This document shows, piece after piece, positions 26,768 to 37,324 of a stretch of DNA of 64,000 nucleotides; the first letter of the stretch is position 1; each line of letters begins with the position of its first letter. The stretch lies in NCBI RefSeq assembly GCF_900465055.1, contig NZ_LS483250.1, forward strand, positions 4,369,652 through 4,433,651, in the 5' to 3' direction. Under the pieces are notes generated by a model. The model worked only from the letters and a program-made list of their open reading frames with translations. It searched no databases and had not been told where the DNA came from. The translations under genes and the position numbers were made by a program. This DNA comes from Moritella yayanosii (GTDB taxonomy: Bacteria; Pseudomonadota; Gammaproteobacteria; Enterobacterales; Moritellaceae).

Positions 26768-27460
26768 TTAGTGTTTAACAATATCTTTCGCGTTAGCTTG
26801 GAAATATTTAATAAGAATTTCAAGGTCTTCTTCTGATATGTCGGTGCGTTCACCCATGCCTTTCGCAACTGGACCCCAAGCGTTGACGGTGAAATGATTC
26901 GCGCCAATTTTGGCGTGACAACCCGAGCAGTACACCGTATCTAGCTGCTCTGCATAGTTCCATAAAGGCGCGATATCATTAAGGACTTGAGCGTCAATAT
27001 CCGCAATCAGGCTCGCTGTACGCCAGTGGTTACCATATTCATCTTCTTTGAAAGCACCGACCGTTAATGCGGCTTGACCTTGCTGAGTTAACGTCGCGAC
27101 AATTGCACGTTGACCGTTACCGACATACAACACTTTTTCTGCACCTTGCATCTGATAAGCGTCAATTTGAACTGTTCTGCGGGTCTCATTGGTTTCAATC
27201 ACAGTTAATTTAGTCGCCGGATTGATCATGCCGAAATCGCCCATCGCGATGGCTGCAATAGGATAAACTACGGTCGCGGTATTGTTTGTTTCTGCAGTTT
27301 TAACGAGTAAGTTATCAAATGCCTCACTGCCCATTTCAGCCTCTGGTGGGAAATGCGCAACACCTTGGTATTCTTCATAAGGGATCCCGCCCAATGTTAA
27401 CCAGCCGAACCCTATGGCAACAAATAAACTAGCTACTAAATAGCGTCTTTTCATTTTCAT
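26768..27460 (-). CDS. short TorC-like monoheme cytochrome c
   Basis: A 230-residue membrane-anchored periplasmic cytochrome. It has an N-terminal anchor near 7-27 (YLVASLFVAIGFGWLTLGGI) and one heme site, CSGCH at 178-182, within WNYAEQLDTVYCSGCHAKIG, matching the C-terminal domain of TorC that docks to TorA. Classical TorC is about 390 residues with an N-terminal NapC-type tetraheme part; that part is absent, and so is any second CxxCH. Electrons from quinol must therefore come through another protein such as a CymA/NapC-like dehydrogenase. It is the first gene of the apparent operon with torA. Two in-frame ATGs (27460, 27454) are possible starts. Confidence 0.82.
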   Translation of the reverse strand: MKMKRRYLVASLFVAIGFGWLTLGGIPYEEYQGVAHFPPEAEMGSEAFDNLLVKTAETNNTATVVYPIAAIAMGDFGMINPATKLTVIETNETRRTVQIDAYQMQGAEKVLYVGNGQRAIVATLTQQGQAALTVGAFKEDEYGNHWRTASLIADIDAQVLNDIAPLWNYAEQLDTVYCSGCHAKIGANHFTVNAWGPVAKGMGERTDISEEDLEILIKYFQANAKDIVKH

Positions 27461-27618
27461 CTCGATATAACAACATAATAATTTTATTAAATGCTATATT
27501 ACTTAGTAGGTAGGTGTTTTGATGTGTATCAATGCTATGTTATTGTTTAACATGCCTCTGTACCTGACTCAGGTTCGGTCTACACTGATAGCTATCAAAT
27601 AATTAGAAAAGGATTAGT

Positions 27619-29703
27619 ATGCAGTTTTCGAGTATTAAGATACAAATTATGTTGTTTGGCGGTGCCAGCTTACTTGCGGTAACCGCATCAATGGCTGGTT
27701 ACAGTTATTACAGCAGCGATAATATCAGTCAAGAGTTGGAAGAATTAGTCTTACATAATGCTGAAAATATATTGAAACAAAACCTAAGTCTGTCTGCTCA
27801 GGTTGAAGCTAATAAAATTAATATGGCGTTTAACCAGGCGATGGACTTAACAATCAGTTACACGTCAGCCTTTAGTAAAGAAGATCCGCAAGTATCACGT
27901 CAAGGTGTCATTCAATTATTAGAGAACACGTTAAATAACACGCCAAACATTATAGGCATTTATACCGGTTGGGAGGTGAATAAATTTGATGGTCAGGCAA
28001 ACAGTTATACTACTGATAAATATTCACAATCAAATGGTGAATTTAGCCCGTATTTTAATCGTTCAGCGACTGGTGAAGTGTCTTCGGAAGCTACATATCC
28101 TTTCTATGAAACTAATATGACAGAAACGGGGATCCGCGAATCAGAGTGGTATTTATGCCCAATGGAAACCAAACAAGCCTGTGTGATTGACCCGGCAAGT
28201 TATGATATCCAAGGTGTATCAACACTAATGAGTTCGTTTGTTGCTCCGGTAATGCGTAACGGCGAATATGTGGGAATGTTCGGCGTCGATTATTCGCTTA
28301 ACTTCTTGCAATCTTTGGCAACAGATACCGCTAAAAACCTGATGTCGGGTCAGTCGCGAGTCATTATTTTAAGCTCGTCTGGCATTGTCAGTGCCGATAG
28401 CAGCGAGCCAGCGAACATTGGTAAAAAGGTGGCAGATACGCCGTTACAAGAGGTTATTACTTCTCGTAGTGTCGGTGAAACTGTCGTTAATGGTAACGAT
28501 CTGATTGCAACCGCGGGCTTTAAGACAACAGGCACCAATAAACAGTGGGAAGTAATTGTTATTGTTCCGGAGGATGTTGCGCTAGCCAATGCCCAAGACA
28601 TTGTGAATACCATTCATGCGCGTTTTTCTGACAATGTAACCGTACAGATGGGGGTTGGTTTAATTGCTGGCCTGCTTGGTTTGATTTTGATGTGGTTTGT
28701 GTCGCTATCTATTGCTTCACCAATTAATGTGTTGGTTTCGCGTGTCAAAGCATTGACTCAGTCGGGTGGTGATTTAACTCAACATATTGATATTGATCGT
28801 AAAGATGAAACGGGTCAGTTGGCAAACCACCTAAACACCTTTATTGCCGATGTTCGAGGTATTGTGACGGGTATTGCAGGTACGGTTGGTTCATTAAGTA
28901 AGAGTGTATCAGCGACTGCAGAAGCGGCGACACAGAATCAATCACAGTTCATGGCTCAGCGACTGGAAATCGAACAGGTGGTCACGGCAACCAGTGAGAT
29001 GTCATCTACTGCTCACAGTGTATCTGATAATGCCCAGGAAACGGCAAGTGCCGTGTTGCTCACCCAGCAATCGGTGAGTCGAGGGCAGGAGGTGGTTGGC
29101 GCGAATGCCGAAGGCTTGCGTGAGCTTGCCAGCAATGTGGTCGATGCTACTCAAAAGATTGAGGCGCTTGAAAAGAAAACCAATGACATTGGCTGTATAT
29201 TGGAAGTGATCCGAAATATTTCTGAGCAAACGAACCTACTGGCATTGAATGCTGCGATTGAAGCTGCCCGTGCGGGTGAACAAGGCCGAGGCTTTGCCGT
29301 GGTTGCTGACGAAGTAAGAAACTTAGCAACCAAGACCGCAGATTCGACGAAAGAAATTCAGCAAATGATAGACGGCCTGCGGACAAGTAGTAAGCAAGCC
29401 GTTGACACAATGCAGATGAACCGAGAATTGAGTAATAAATGTATGTCGCATGCTGAAGAGGCGGTGAAAGCCCTTGATGAAGTGAGCGTGCAGAGCGGTA
29501 AGATCCAAGATATGGCGTATCAGATTGCTGGTGCAGCCGAAGAGCAAGCCACCGTTACCGAAGAAGTTAACCGTAGTATTGTGGCGATTAACGATGCTGC
29601 GGAAAATATCGGTAAAGGTTCGAAAATGGCGCAGGAAGAAAGTAATAGAGTTGCGGGATATACGAACGATGTAAGTGACAAAATTAATCGCTTTAAATAT
29701 TAG
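27619..29703 (+). CDS. methyl-accepting chemotaxis protein with dCache sensor
   Basis: A 694-residue chemoreceptor. It has a membrane segment near 8-28, a periplasmic dCache domain to about 335 ([34 protein letters not shown]), a second membrane segment near 343-363, HAMP to about 418 and a cytoplasmic signalling hairpin. The tip is [20 protein letters not shown], then [20 protein letters not shown] near 530-570. It lacks a CheR-tethering pentapeptide (ends DKINRFKY). It is divergent from torC-torA, so it might steer cells toward electron acceptors, but dCache domains more often bind amino acids. A bidirectional terminator follows. Confidence 0.92.
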   Translation: MQFSSIKIQIMLFGGASLLAVTASMAGYSYYSSDNISQELEELVLHNAENILKQNLSLSAQVEANKINMAFNQAMDLTISYTSAFSKEDPQVSRQGVIQLLENTLNNTPNIIGIYTGWEVNKFDGQANSYTTDKYSQSNGEFSPYFNRSATGEVSSEATYPFYETNMTETGIRESEWYLCPMETKQACVIDPASYDIQGVSTLMSSFVAPVMRNGEYVGMFGVDYSLNFLQSLATDTAKNLMSGQSRVIILSSSGIVSADSSEPANIGKKVADTPLQEVITSRSVGETVVNGNDLIATAGFKTTGTNKQWEVIVIVPEDVALANAQDIVNTIHARFSDNVTVQMGVGLIAGLLGLILMWFVSLSIASPINVLVSRVKALTQSGGDLTQHIDIDRKDETGQLANHLNTFIADVRGIVTGIAGTVGSLSKSVSATAEAATQNQSQFMAQRLEIEQVVTATSEMSSTAHSVSDNAQETASAVLLTQQSVSRGQEVVGANAEGLRELASNVVDATQKIEALEKKTNDIGCILEVIRNISEQTNLLALNAAIEAARAGEQGRGFAVVADEVRNLATKTADSTKEIQQMIDGLRTSSKQAVDTMQMNRELSNKCMSHAEEAVKALDEVSVQSGKIQDMAYQIAGAAEEQATVTEEVNRSIVAINDAAENIGKGSKMAQEESNRVAGYTNDVSDKINRFKY

Positions 29704-29829
29704 ATTGATGACTTAGTTCAGGGGCAGATGTCAAATATCGAAAACGCTCTAACCAACATGCTTTAACACAGTTGTTTGTAGTTTAAATGAGGGCTAAGTT
29801 TGAGGAGAAACATGGTTCTGATTCAGGCG

Positions 29830-29860
29830 AAAAAAAAGAGCTATTTATAGCTCTTTTTTT
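29830..29860. terminator. bidirectional terminator between the chemoreceptor and crr
   Basis: AAAAAAAGAGCTA / TAGCTCTTTTTTT arms around TTTA; A-run and T-run flank the stem so it works on both strands. Confidence 0.9.
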
Positions 29861-29882
29861 GCATACTTAAAGTGATGAATAA

Positions 29883-30395
29883 TTAGTTTTTAATTACTTT
29901 AAGAACAATAGTTTCGCCTAGTTTAACTGAACCAGAGAATTTCTCCATGCTCTTAATTTCATCCATGTTTGAGATGATGCAAGGCGTGATTACTGATTTA
30001 GCTTTTGCCTTCAATAATTCAAGATCGAATTCAATGATAGTTTCACCAGCCTTGATATGTTGACCTTCTTCAGCGATACGAGTGAAGCCTTCACCGCGTA
30101 ATTCAACTGTATCTAAACCGAAGTGAACGAGAATTTCTAGGCCTTCGTCTGAACGAATTGCGAATGCGTGGTTAGTTTCGTAAATTTTTACGATCTCACC
30201 TGTTACTGGTGCAACTAGCTTGTTACCAGTTGGGTTGATAGCGATACCATCACCAACAATTTTTTCAGCAAAGATAACATCTGGCACATCTTCGATAGCA
30301 ACGATTTCACCGGCAAGTGGAGAAACAATGTGTAACGTATTGCTGTCTTTACTGTCGTCTGAAACCAGTTTTTTTAATTTATCGAATAATCCCAT
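29883..30395 (-). CDS. crr: PTS glucose-specific EIIA component
   Basis: EIIA-Glc carries phosphate from HPr to glucose-type permeases and regulates adenylate cyclase and non-PTS permeases. The 170-residue protein matches E. coli Crr (169). The phosphorylated His91 lies in EILVHFGLDTVELRGEGF and the partner His76 in YETNHAFAIRSDEG; the N-terminal MGLFDKLKKLVSDDS is the usual membrane-binding tail. It is the last gene of ptsH-ptsI-crr, 120 bases after ptsI. Confidence 0.96.
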   Translation of the reverse strand: MGLFDKLKKLVSDDSKDSNTLHIVSPLAGEIVAIEDVPDVIFAEKIVGDGIAINPTGNKLVAPVTGEIVKIYETNHAFAIRSDEGLEILVHFGLDTVELRGEGFTRIAEEGQHIKAGETIIEFDLELLKAKAKSVITPCIISNMDEIKSMEKFSGSVKLGETIVLKVIKN

Positions 30396-30515
30396 TTTTA
30401 ACTCCTAGAATTTGGTAGACATAGTCATTGGTCATGAACGAGTACATAACCAATGACTTTACGTTGTTATCATAACATTATCTGTCGAGATTTGATGCTA
30501 TGACAACTGAATTAA

Positions 30516-32243
30516 TTAGCAAGCCGCGCGCTGTTTAGTGAACTGAGCCACTAACTCTACTATTTCGCCTGCTGTTGCACAGCTTAATGCTTGGTCTGCT
30601 AACAGTTTAACGTCTGCGAAATTAGCATTACGAATTGTTTTCTTCACTTTAGGAATTGAAATGCCGCTCATCGAGAACTCATCTAAGCCCATACCGAGTA
30701 ATAGCAGTGTTGCCGTTTCGTCACCCGCAAGTTCACCACACATACCTGTCCACTTGCCTGCAGCATGTGCAGCGTCGATAACCTGCTTAATCAGCGTTAG
30801 TACTGCAGGTGTCATTGGGTTATACAGGTCTGAGATCATCTCGTTACCACGGTCTACCGCGAGTGTGTATTGCGTCAAATCGTTAGTACCAATACTGAAG
30901 AAGTCGACTTCTTTAATAAGGTGATGCGCAATTGCTACAGCTGCTGGCGTTTCTATCATTACACCTGTTTCGATTGCGTCATCAAAAGCGAGACCTTCAG
31001 CGGTTAGTTCCGCCTTCAGCGTCGTCATAATGTCCTTAAGTTGACGTACTTCTTCTACAGAAATAATCATCGGGAACATAATACGGACTTTACCAAATGC
31101 AGAGGCACGTAAGATAGCGCGTAGCTGTGGATTCATTATTTCTGGACGGTCGAAACAGATTCGGATCGCGCGCCAACCCAAGAATGGGTTCATTTCTTTT
31201 GGTAAGTTTAGATATGGTAGGTCTTTATCGCCACCAATATCCATCGTACGAATGATCACGCTTTGGCCATTCATGCTTTCTGCAACTGCTTTGTATGCTT
31301 CGAACTGTTCATCTTCAGTTGGTAAGCTATCGCGATCCATAAATAGGAATTCGGTACGGTAAAGACCAACGCCTTCGCCGCCGTTACGAATTACACCTGC
31401 ACAGTCTTTTACTGTACCCACATTGCCACACACTTCTACGTGGTGACCATCTAGTGTAATTGCAGGTAAGTCTTTCATTTTAAGCAGCTCAGTTTTGTCA
31501 GCAAGGTACTGTGCTTTAATTGCTTTGTATTCATTGATGACGTCTTCTGATGGATTAACAATAACGTTATTGTTAATGGCATCTAGAATAACGAAGTCAC
31601 CTGATTTGACGAGTTCAGTTACGTTGCCTGTACCAACAATCGCAGGAAGTTCTAATGAACGTGCCATGATTGATGTATGTGCAGTACGGCCACCTAAGTC
31701 AGTCACAAAACCTAAGATCTTATCTAGGTTAATCTGTGCTGTTTCTGACGGTGTTAAATCGCTGGCGATTAGAATCACTTGTTCTTTGATTGCGCTTAGT
31801 GAAACCATTTCCATGCCGAGGGCATTTTTTACGATACGGTTACCGATATCACGGAAATCTGCAGCGCGTTCTCTTAAATACGGGTCGTCTAATGCAGCCA
31901 TCATTTCAGCATTTTCTTCAATGATGCTGTGAATTGCAAAATCTGCCGATACTTTATTTTTTTTAATAAAGGTTACGATATCTTCTTCGAGCTCTTCGTC
32001 TTCGAGTAACATCATGTGTCCTTCGAAGATTTCAGCTTTCTCGTCGCCAAATGTTTGGCGTGCCATTTCCGTGATAGCTTCAAGCTGTATAGCAGACTTA
32101 TCCCTAGCAGCTAAAAAGATAGCTATTTGTTCATCGATCTGTGCAGTTTCAATAGTTTGTTTATTAAGTACAATTGCTTCATTAATGAATAATTGTGCTT
32201 TACCAAAAGCAATACCTGGTGAGGCGAGAATGCCTGATATCAT
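30516..32243 (-). CDS. ptsI: PTS enzyme I
   Basis: Enzyme I autophosphorylates from PEP and passes phosphate to HPr. The 575-residue protein matches the family length. The phosphorylated His189 is in [20 protein letters not shown], the PEP-binding barrel has [15 protein letters not shown] near 290 and [20 protein letters not shown] near 447-466, and the catalytic Cys is in [11 protein letters not shown] near 502. It lies between ptsH and crr in one operon, 48 bases after ptsH. No unusual residues were seen. Confidence 0.97.
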   Translation of the reverse strand: MISGILASPGIAFGKAQLFINEAIVLNKQTIETAQIDEQIAIFLAARDKSAIQLEAITEMARQTFGDEKAEIFEGHMMLLEDEELEEDIVTFIKKNKVSADFAIHSIIEENAEMMAALDDPYLRERAADFRDIGNRIVKNALGMEMVSLSAIKEQVILIASDLTPSETAQINLDKILGFVTDLGGRTAHTSIMARSLELPAIVGTGNVTELVKSGDFVILDAINNNVIVNPSEDVINEYKAIKAQYLADKTELLKMKDLPAITLDGHHVEVCGNVGTVKDCAGVIRNGGEGVGLYRTEFLFMDRDSLPTEDEQFEAYKAVAESMNGQSVIIRTMDIGGDKDLPYLNLPKEMNPFLGWRAIRICFDRPEIMNPQLRAILRASAFGKVRIMFPMIISVEEVRQLKDIMTTLKAELTAEGLAFDDAIETGVMIETPAAVAIAHHLIKEVDFFSIGTNDLTQYTLAVDRGNEMISDLYNPMTPAVLTLIKQVIDAAHAAGKWTGMCGELAGDETATLLLLGMGLDEFSMSGISIPKVKKTIRNANFADVKLLADQALSCATAGEIVELVAQFTKQRAAC

Positions 32244-32291
32244 AACCTTTCCTTACTTCAATACAAAAAATACGTTAATAACGGATGGGGT

Positions 32292-32549
32292 TTATTCTAA
32301 AACATCCATAAGAGCAACGAGTGCTTCAACAGCCGCTTGTTCGTCAGTACCTTCAGCAGAAATAGTCATCGTTACACCTTTAGAAAGGCCTAACGTTTGT
32401 AGTTTAAATAAGCTTGTAGCACTTGCAGATTTACCGCTAGCTTCAACTGAGACTTTTGATTCGAATTCTTTTGCTTTTTTTACAAAAAGAGCAGCTGGGC
32501 GAGTGTGAAGACCGTTTGGTGCGATAATGACAACTGATTTTTGGTACAT
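32292..32549 (-). CDS. ptsH: PTS phosphocarrier HPr
   Basis: HPr shuttles phosphate from enzyme I to sugar-specific EIIA proteins. The 85-residue protein has the active His15 in [19 protein letters not shown] and Ser46 in SATSLFKLQ, and its length equals E. coli HPr. AAGGAAAAG lies just before the ATG. It is the first gene of ptsH-ptsI-crr. The upstream gap to cysK (32550-32894) holds the operon promoter region, AT-rich, and the cysK terminator; no other gene is seen there. Confidence 0.97.
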   Translation of the reverse strand: MYQKSVVIIAPNGLHTRPAALFVKKAKEFESKVSVEASGKSASATSLFKLQTLGLSKGVTMTISAEGTDEQAAVEALVALMDVLE

Positions 32550-32803
32550 GACTTTTCCTTAAAATAATGATTCTAAAAATAGTATTTAACTATCACTATA
32601 ACCATAAGTGTAATCTAATTTTACAGAGTAAAATAACTTTTTTTAATTAAATCTATGGTTACAGATCATGTTTTCGTAAGTTATACGACAAAACAATGCG
32701 ATATAAGTATATTACCCCTAATTAAGGCCTGTGTTGTAGTTTAATTACAACAAAAGGAGGAAAGTGTGACGGCTATCAACCCATAGAAATAAAGTGGCTT
32801 GTA

Positions 32804-32830
32804 TAAAAAAAAGCCGCTAGTGCGGCTTTT
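32804..32830 (-). terminator. cysK terminator
   Basis: Minus strand: AAGCCGC-ACTA-GCGGCTT then TTTTTTTTAT. 65 bases past the cysK stop. Confidence 0.9.
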
Positions 32831-32894
32831 GTTAATCTTGTTAATTTATTGTAAATGTAAGACTGCGGTTGTAACTATGACAATATGGTTGAGA

Positions 32895-33863
32895 CTATTG
32901 TTGGAGCTCTTGCTCAGTAAATACGTCTTCAAATAGCGCTGTACTTAAATAACGTTCACCTGATGATGGTAAGATTACAACGATATTTTTATCAGCGAAT
33001 TCTGGTAATGCAGCTAAACGTGCTGCGGCAACAACCGCTGCACCGGAAGAAATACCTGCTAAGATACCTTCTTCTTTCATTAGACGTTGTGCCATTTCGA
33101 TAGAGTCTTCGTTTGATACTAGCTCGACACGGTCAACCATTTCTAAATCTAGGTTACCAGGAATGAAGCCCGCACCAATACCCTGGATCTTATGTGGACC
33201 AGGCGTTAATGCTTCACCGGCTTTCGCTTGGGTAATAACGGGTGAGTTCGTTGGCTCAACGGCAACAGATACTAAGTCTTTACCTTTTTTTAGTTTAATG
33301 TAACGGCTTACACCAGTGATCGTACCACCCGTACCGACACCGGATACGAGTACATCAATTTGACCGTCAGTTGCTTCCCAGATTTCAGGACCCGTTGTTT
33401 GTTCATGGATCGCTGGGTTAGCCGGGTTTTCAAACTGTTGTAATAAAATCGTTGTTTCAGGGTTTGCGTCACGAATTTCAGTGGCTTTATCAATCGCGCC
33501 TTTCATGCCTTTAGCGCCATCGGTTAATACGAGGTTCGCACCTAATGCTTTAAGCAGTTTACGACGCTCAAGGCTCATCGTGTCTGGCATTGTTAATGTG
33601 AGTTTATAACCACGAGCAGCGGCAACAAATGCTAACGCAATACCGGTATTACCACTTGTTGGCTCAACGATATCAATGCCTTTTTTTAAGAGACCGTCTT
33701 TTTCTGCTTGCCAGATCATGTTGGCACCGATACGGCATTTAACACTCGCGCTTGGATTACGGCTTTCTATTTTTGCAAATACGTTGCCTGTCGTCACACG
33801 GTTTAAACGCACTAGCGGTGTATTACCAATTGAAAAGCTGTTGTCTTGTAAAATTTGGCTCAT
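32895..33863 (-). CDS. cysK: cysteine synthase A (O-acetylserine sulfhydrylase)
   Basis: CysK joins O-acetylserine and sulfide into cysteine with PLP. The 322-residue protein has the PLP lysine at position 42 in [17 protein letters not shown], the phosphate loop [17 protein letters not shown] near 173-189, [20 protein letters not shown] near 68-87 and [15 protein letters not shown] near 269. Length and motifs fit the CysK rather than CysM type. It is a single gene. cysZ is 2.5 kb away on the same strand, a neighbourhood shared with many gammaproteobacteria. Confidence 0.95.
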   Translation of the reverse strand: MSQILQDNSFSIGNTPLVRLNRVTTGNVFAKIESRNPSASVKCRIGANMIWQAEKDGLLKKGIDIVEPTSGNTGIALAFVAAARGYKLTLTMPDTMSLERRKLLKALGANLVLTDGAKGMKGAIDKATEIRDANPETTILLQQFENPANPAIHEQTTGPEIWEATDGQIDVLVSGVGTGGTITGVSRYIKLKKGKDLVSVAVEPTNSPVITQAKAGEALTPGPHKIQGIGAGFIPGNLDLEMVDRVELVSNEDSIEMAQRLMKEEGILAGISSGAAVVAAARLAALPEFADKNIVVILPSSGERYLSTALFEDVFTEQELQQ

Positions 33864-34334
33864 GGGATTTCCCTATATGAATGAATACTCGTAACTTGGG
33901 TATATAATTTACTAACTTATTGCTTAAGCATACTGATTAGTTTGAAAATTGAAAATGCTCTTTTGTTATATCGTTAGGTTCTAAAATGATAAGAGTCTAT
34001 AGCGATTAGTTATGCATCGTGTTTAACTTCTCTTTTTGCCACAAATTATAAACCATTAACTTGTGAGCCTATGGTATTGAGTCAACTATATATATAGACC
34101 AAATTAGCGGGATTAGTTCCTTCTTGTATATGATAATTTAGCGTTTGCTCCGTTTTTATAACTCACGAATTTAGTTACAAGGTGTAATTTTTTTCATTTT
34201 TGTCGGACTCGCAGCTAGATCTGGTTAACTGTTTGCTTTAGTTTAGTGCTTTCTGTATCCCAATTTAGCGGATAGTGACTATGCATATAAGTGATGAAAG
34301 GACTGTGTGCAACGAGTTGCTAAAGGACAATGTA
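33864..34334. other. intergenic between divergent cysK and KAS III-like gene
   Basis: About 470 bases, strongly AT-rich, no gene seen. Positions 33891-33906 carry GTAACTTGGGTATATA, identical to one terminus of the 9503 repeat in inverted orientation, probably a solo end or remnant. The frame running from 34275 into the next gene is probably not translated. Confidence 0.55.
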
Positions 34335-35456
34335 ATGAGTAATGTAGTAATTAGTGGTAGCGGTTTATTTACCCCTCCTGATGCAATCAGCAATGATGAA
34401 CTAGTAACAAGCTTTAATTGTTACGTGGATAATTTTAATGCCGACAATGCAGCGGCAATTGAAGCCGGTGAAGTAACGGCGAAAGCACATTCAAGCAGTG
34501 AGTTTATTGAAAAAGCATCGGGTATTAAAAGTCGTTTTGTGATGAGCAAAGCGGGTATTTTGGATCCTACGATCATGCGCCCGGTATTTCAACCGATTAG
34601 CGATGATGAACCGAGTATTACGGTACAAATGGCACTGGTTGCTGCAAAGCAAGCATTAGCCGCTGCGAATAAAGAAGCACAAGACATCGATTTAATTATT
34701 TTTGCTGCGTCAGGTTTCCAACGCGCGTACCCGGCAATGGCGGTTGAACTGCAACATTATTTGGGTGCTAACGGTTTCGCTTATGATATTAGTGTGGCGT
34801 GTTCGTCAGCAACCTTTGCCATTGCTAATGCTATGGATGCGATTAAATCGGGGCGCAGTAAAGCGGCGTTAGTGGTTAACCCTGAGATTTGTTCTGCACA
34901 CGTAAATTTTAAAGATCGCGACAGTCACTTCATTTTCGGTGATGTTTGCACTGCAGTCGTGATTGAAAATAAAGCCACAGCAACGAGTGAACAGTGTTTT
35001 GAAATCATTGATAGCAAGTTGTTTACTCAGTATTCAAATAACATCCGTAATAATTTAGGTTATTTAAGTCGCAGTGAAAGCGCAGATATTAACGCTGATT
35101 CAAGCTTCTTTATGCAAAATGGTCGTAAGGTATTTAAAGAAGTACTACCAACGGTTTATAATTTGATCACAGAACAGTTAAGTGGTTTAGATTTACAAGC
35201 AAGTGACTTTAAACGTCTGTGGTTACATCAAGCCAATATCAACATGAATAACTATTTAGCGAAAAAACTATTGGGTCGCGATCCATCAGCAACAGAAGCG
35301 CCTATTATTCTAGATACATACGCAAATACAGCGTCAGCTGGTTCTATTATTGCTTTCCATTTACACCAAGACGGTGTGGAAAGTGGCGACTTAGGATTAA
35401 TTTGTTCGTTTGGTGCGGGGTATTCAGTCGGTTCACTGGTATTAAAGCGTTGTTAA
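34335..35456 (+). CDS. beta-ketoacyl-ACP synthase III-like enzyme
   Basis: A 373-residue thiolase-fold condensing enzyme of the KAS III type, longer than FabH (about 320). The triad is visible: Cys in ISVACSSATFAIANAMDAIK near 150, His in LWLHQANINMNNYLAKK near 300 and Asn in DTYANTASAGSIIAFHLH near 335. Longer relatives prime fatty acid synthesis with acyl-CoA rather than acetyl-CoA. ATG 34335 is chosen because AAAGGAC lies before it; the extension from 34275 has no site. It is a single gene ahead of a TetR gene in the opposite direction. A role in salvaging beta-oxidation intermediates is plausible but not shown. Confidence 0.87.
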   Translation: MSNVVISGSGLFTPPDAISNDELVTSFNCYVDNFNADNAAAIEAGEVTAKAHSSSEFIEKASGIKSRFVMSKAGILDPTIMRPVFQPISDDEPSITVQMALVAAKQALAAANKEAQDIDLIIFAASGFQRAYPAMAVELQHYLGANGFAYDISVACSSATFAIANAMDAIKSGRSKAALVVNPEICSAHVNFKDRDSHFIFGDVCTAVVIENKATATSEQCFEIIDSKLFTQYSNNIRNNLGYLSRSESADINADSSFFMQNGRKVFKEVLPTVYNLITEQLSGLDLQASDFKRLWLHQANINMNNYLAKKLLGRDPSATEAPIILDTYANTASAGSIIAFHLHQDGVESGDLGLICSFGAGYSVGSLVLKRC

Positions 35457-35509
35457 TCGTCAAATGTGACGAGTTATGTCGTCAATGATTACTCTATTGT
35501 GAAATGAAG

Positions 35510-35553
35510 CCCCCGTTAATCACTGTAAATAAAGTGCATTAACGGGGGTTTTT
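35510..35553 (+). terminator. terminator after the KAS III-like gene
   Basis: CCCCCGTTAAT / ATTAACGGGGG stem, 17-base loop, then TTTTT. 54 bases past the stop codon. Confidence 0.9.
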
Positions 35554-35617
35554 AATAAAAAAGAGAGTGGCTTGGCTATGTAACATGATAACCGAAACAT
35601 TAAGCTATAGCTGGAAC

Positions 35618-36277
35618 CTAAGTTGAAACAGGCTTTGCGTAATGGTTGATCAATAGCTGGTAATGTTGCTCTAAACGCGTAAATATAGCGCAATATTCTG
35701 GAGTTGAGTGGGCTCTAAATAACATGAGCACGCGTAGTAAACCTTCGTAAAGAAATGCTTTCGTCACGATCTCATTGCACGAATGTGTTTGTTTATAACC
35801 AATCCAAAAACCAGCAATCATTCGCATCGTGTCGGCTAAAGGCGTAACTCGGTCGGCGTCAATCGCCAGTACACCATCGGCTTTCAGCTGGTACAAAATT
35901 TTACTTGAACGATCTAATGCTTCCCGTTGAGTGTGCCGATACCGTATTGATAGTTCCGGATCGCGATTAAGAATAGCGGTCAGATTGCTATACATAAAAC
36001 GGAATTTCCACACCGTTTCAAACATCGTATCAAAGTAACCAATAAACATATCGACATCTAGCTTACCCGCTTGATAGGGCTGGAAACCGGCATTCAAATG
36101 TTCTTCATATAAAACAAAAATAGAACGGATAATGTCTTCTTTATTGCGGAAATGATAATAAAGATTACCCGGACTAATACCTATATTGGCGGCTAGATGA
36201 TTGGTAGTCATATTGTTTACACCATACTTATTAAAAAGCTCGAGGCTGCCGTAAACTATTCTGTCAAAGGTTTTCAT
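35618..36277 (-). CDS. TetR/AcrR-family regulator
   Basis: A 219-residue TetR protein. The HTH spans about 5-50 (RIVYGSLELFNKYGVNNMTT, LAANIGISPGNLYYHFRNKE), followed by an all-helical ligand domain with FRFMYSNLTAILNRDPEL near 92. This ligand-domain pattern occurs in regulators linked to fatty acid or membrane lipid genes. It faces the KAS III-like gene convergently and cysZ lies upstream on the same strand. Its ligand and target are unknown; no clear operator palindrome was found before its start. Confidence 0.82.
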   Translation of the reverse strand: MKTFDRIVYGSLELFNKYGVNNMTTNHLAANIGISPGNLYYHFRNKEDIIRSIFVLYEEHLNAGFQPYQAGKLDVDMFIGYFDTMFETVWKFRFMYSNLTAILNRDPELSIRYRHTQREALDRSSKILYQLKADGVLAIDADRVTPLADTMRMIAGFWIGYKQTHSCNEIVTKAFLYEGLLRVLMLFRAHSTPEYCAIFTRLEQHYQLLINHYAKPVST

Positions 36278-36383
36278 TTAATACCTAAAATGTAATACAT
36301 CATTCAAATTGTGATCATAATCGCTATTTCTAACGCTGACTGCAATCTAGATAACGTTTTAGCAAAAAAGAGATATTTAATTT

Positions 36384-37130
36384 CTACTTGAAATTAGACT
36401 TATCGCTATTATCCACCCACATTGCTGTTGCGCCACACACAGCAACAGGCATGATCATGAAATTAACCACGGGGATAGACTGACACAGTGCCACCATAGA
36501 GCCAAAGCTTAACGACTGCATACGGTTGGATGACAGTTCACTGCGCATCTCGTCAAAGCCGATTTTGTTATTATCAAAAGTATAATCGGCATATTGAATA
36601 GCCAGCATCCAGGCCGTAAAGATGAACCACAGCACCGGAGCCACTGTTTGTCCGACCACCGGAATGAAAAATAATAGCAGTAACCCTACCGCACGCGGGA
36701 TGTAGTATTTAATTTTTTTCAGTTCGCGCGTTAGTACACGCGGAATATCTAACAAGATATCTTTGATGCTGCTTTCTGGCAACGGTTTATTGCTTAACAG
36801 TAATTCGGTTTGTTCTGCTAATAAGCCATTAAACGGGGCGGCGATAATATTGGCAATGGCACCAAAAAAGAATCCAAACACCAGTAAAATTAGAATAAAG
36901 GCGAGGGGTTTGATGATATAAACTAACCAGCTAAACCAGTCTAAGCTTGCTTCTAGTTGTACTAGCCACATGTCGATTTGTTGAAATAAGAAATAAAAAC
37001 TAACCGAAAACAAAATGAAATTGACTAATAATGGGATCAATACAAAAGGTCTTAACTTAGGTTGACGGATCAAGTCGAAACCTTGTAAGAAATATTGAAC
37101 CCCCGATAACGATGGTTTTACTGAAAGCAT
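36384..37130 (-). CDS. cysZ: sulfate transport protein CysZ
   Basis: CysZ is an inner-membrane protein supporting sulfate uptake for cysteine synthesis. The 248-residue protein begins with the family pattern SGVQYFLQGFDLIRQPKLRP, then four or more hydrophobic segments (FVLIPLLVNFILFSVSFYFL, VYIIKPLAFILILLVFGFFF), and ends MPVAVCGATAMWVDNS. Length matches E. coli CysZ (253). It is divergent from smc, and cysK lies downstream on the same strand, consistent with the usual cysK-cysZ-zipA-ligA neighbourhood. Confidence 0.93.
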   Translation of the reverse strand: MLSVKPSLSGVQYFLQGFDLIRQPKLRPFVLIPLLVNFILFSVSFYFLFQQIDMWLVQLEASLDWFSWLVYIIKPLAFILILLVFGFFFGAIANIIAAPFNGLLAEQTELLLSNKPLPESSIKDILLDIPRVLTRELKKIKYYIPRAVGLLLLFFIPVVGQTVAPVLWFIFTAWMLAIQYADYTFDNNKIGFDEMRSELSSNRMQSLSFGSMVALCQSIPVVNFMIMPVAVCGATAMWVDNSDKSNFK

Positions 37131-37324
37131 ATTCTATGGCGCCTTGTGGGTGGTTTATGTGGAGCATCTTATCATGCGGTTGTTGTGGGTCGACTACCAT
37201 TGCATTAAAAGAACAGTAAAAGTGCAGTAAAAAGCAGCAGCTTTTATATTCTACCCAGACGAATCTTTAATATTGTAGACACATCTGCTAAAGTTTTCTG
37301 GTTATTCTATATGCGTTGTTTGTT

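Noticed and set aside
34275..34334. Upstream start for the KAS III-like gene
   Set aside because: AAAGGAC fits ATG 34335, which also matches the family N-terminus (SNVVISGSGLFTPP).
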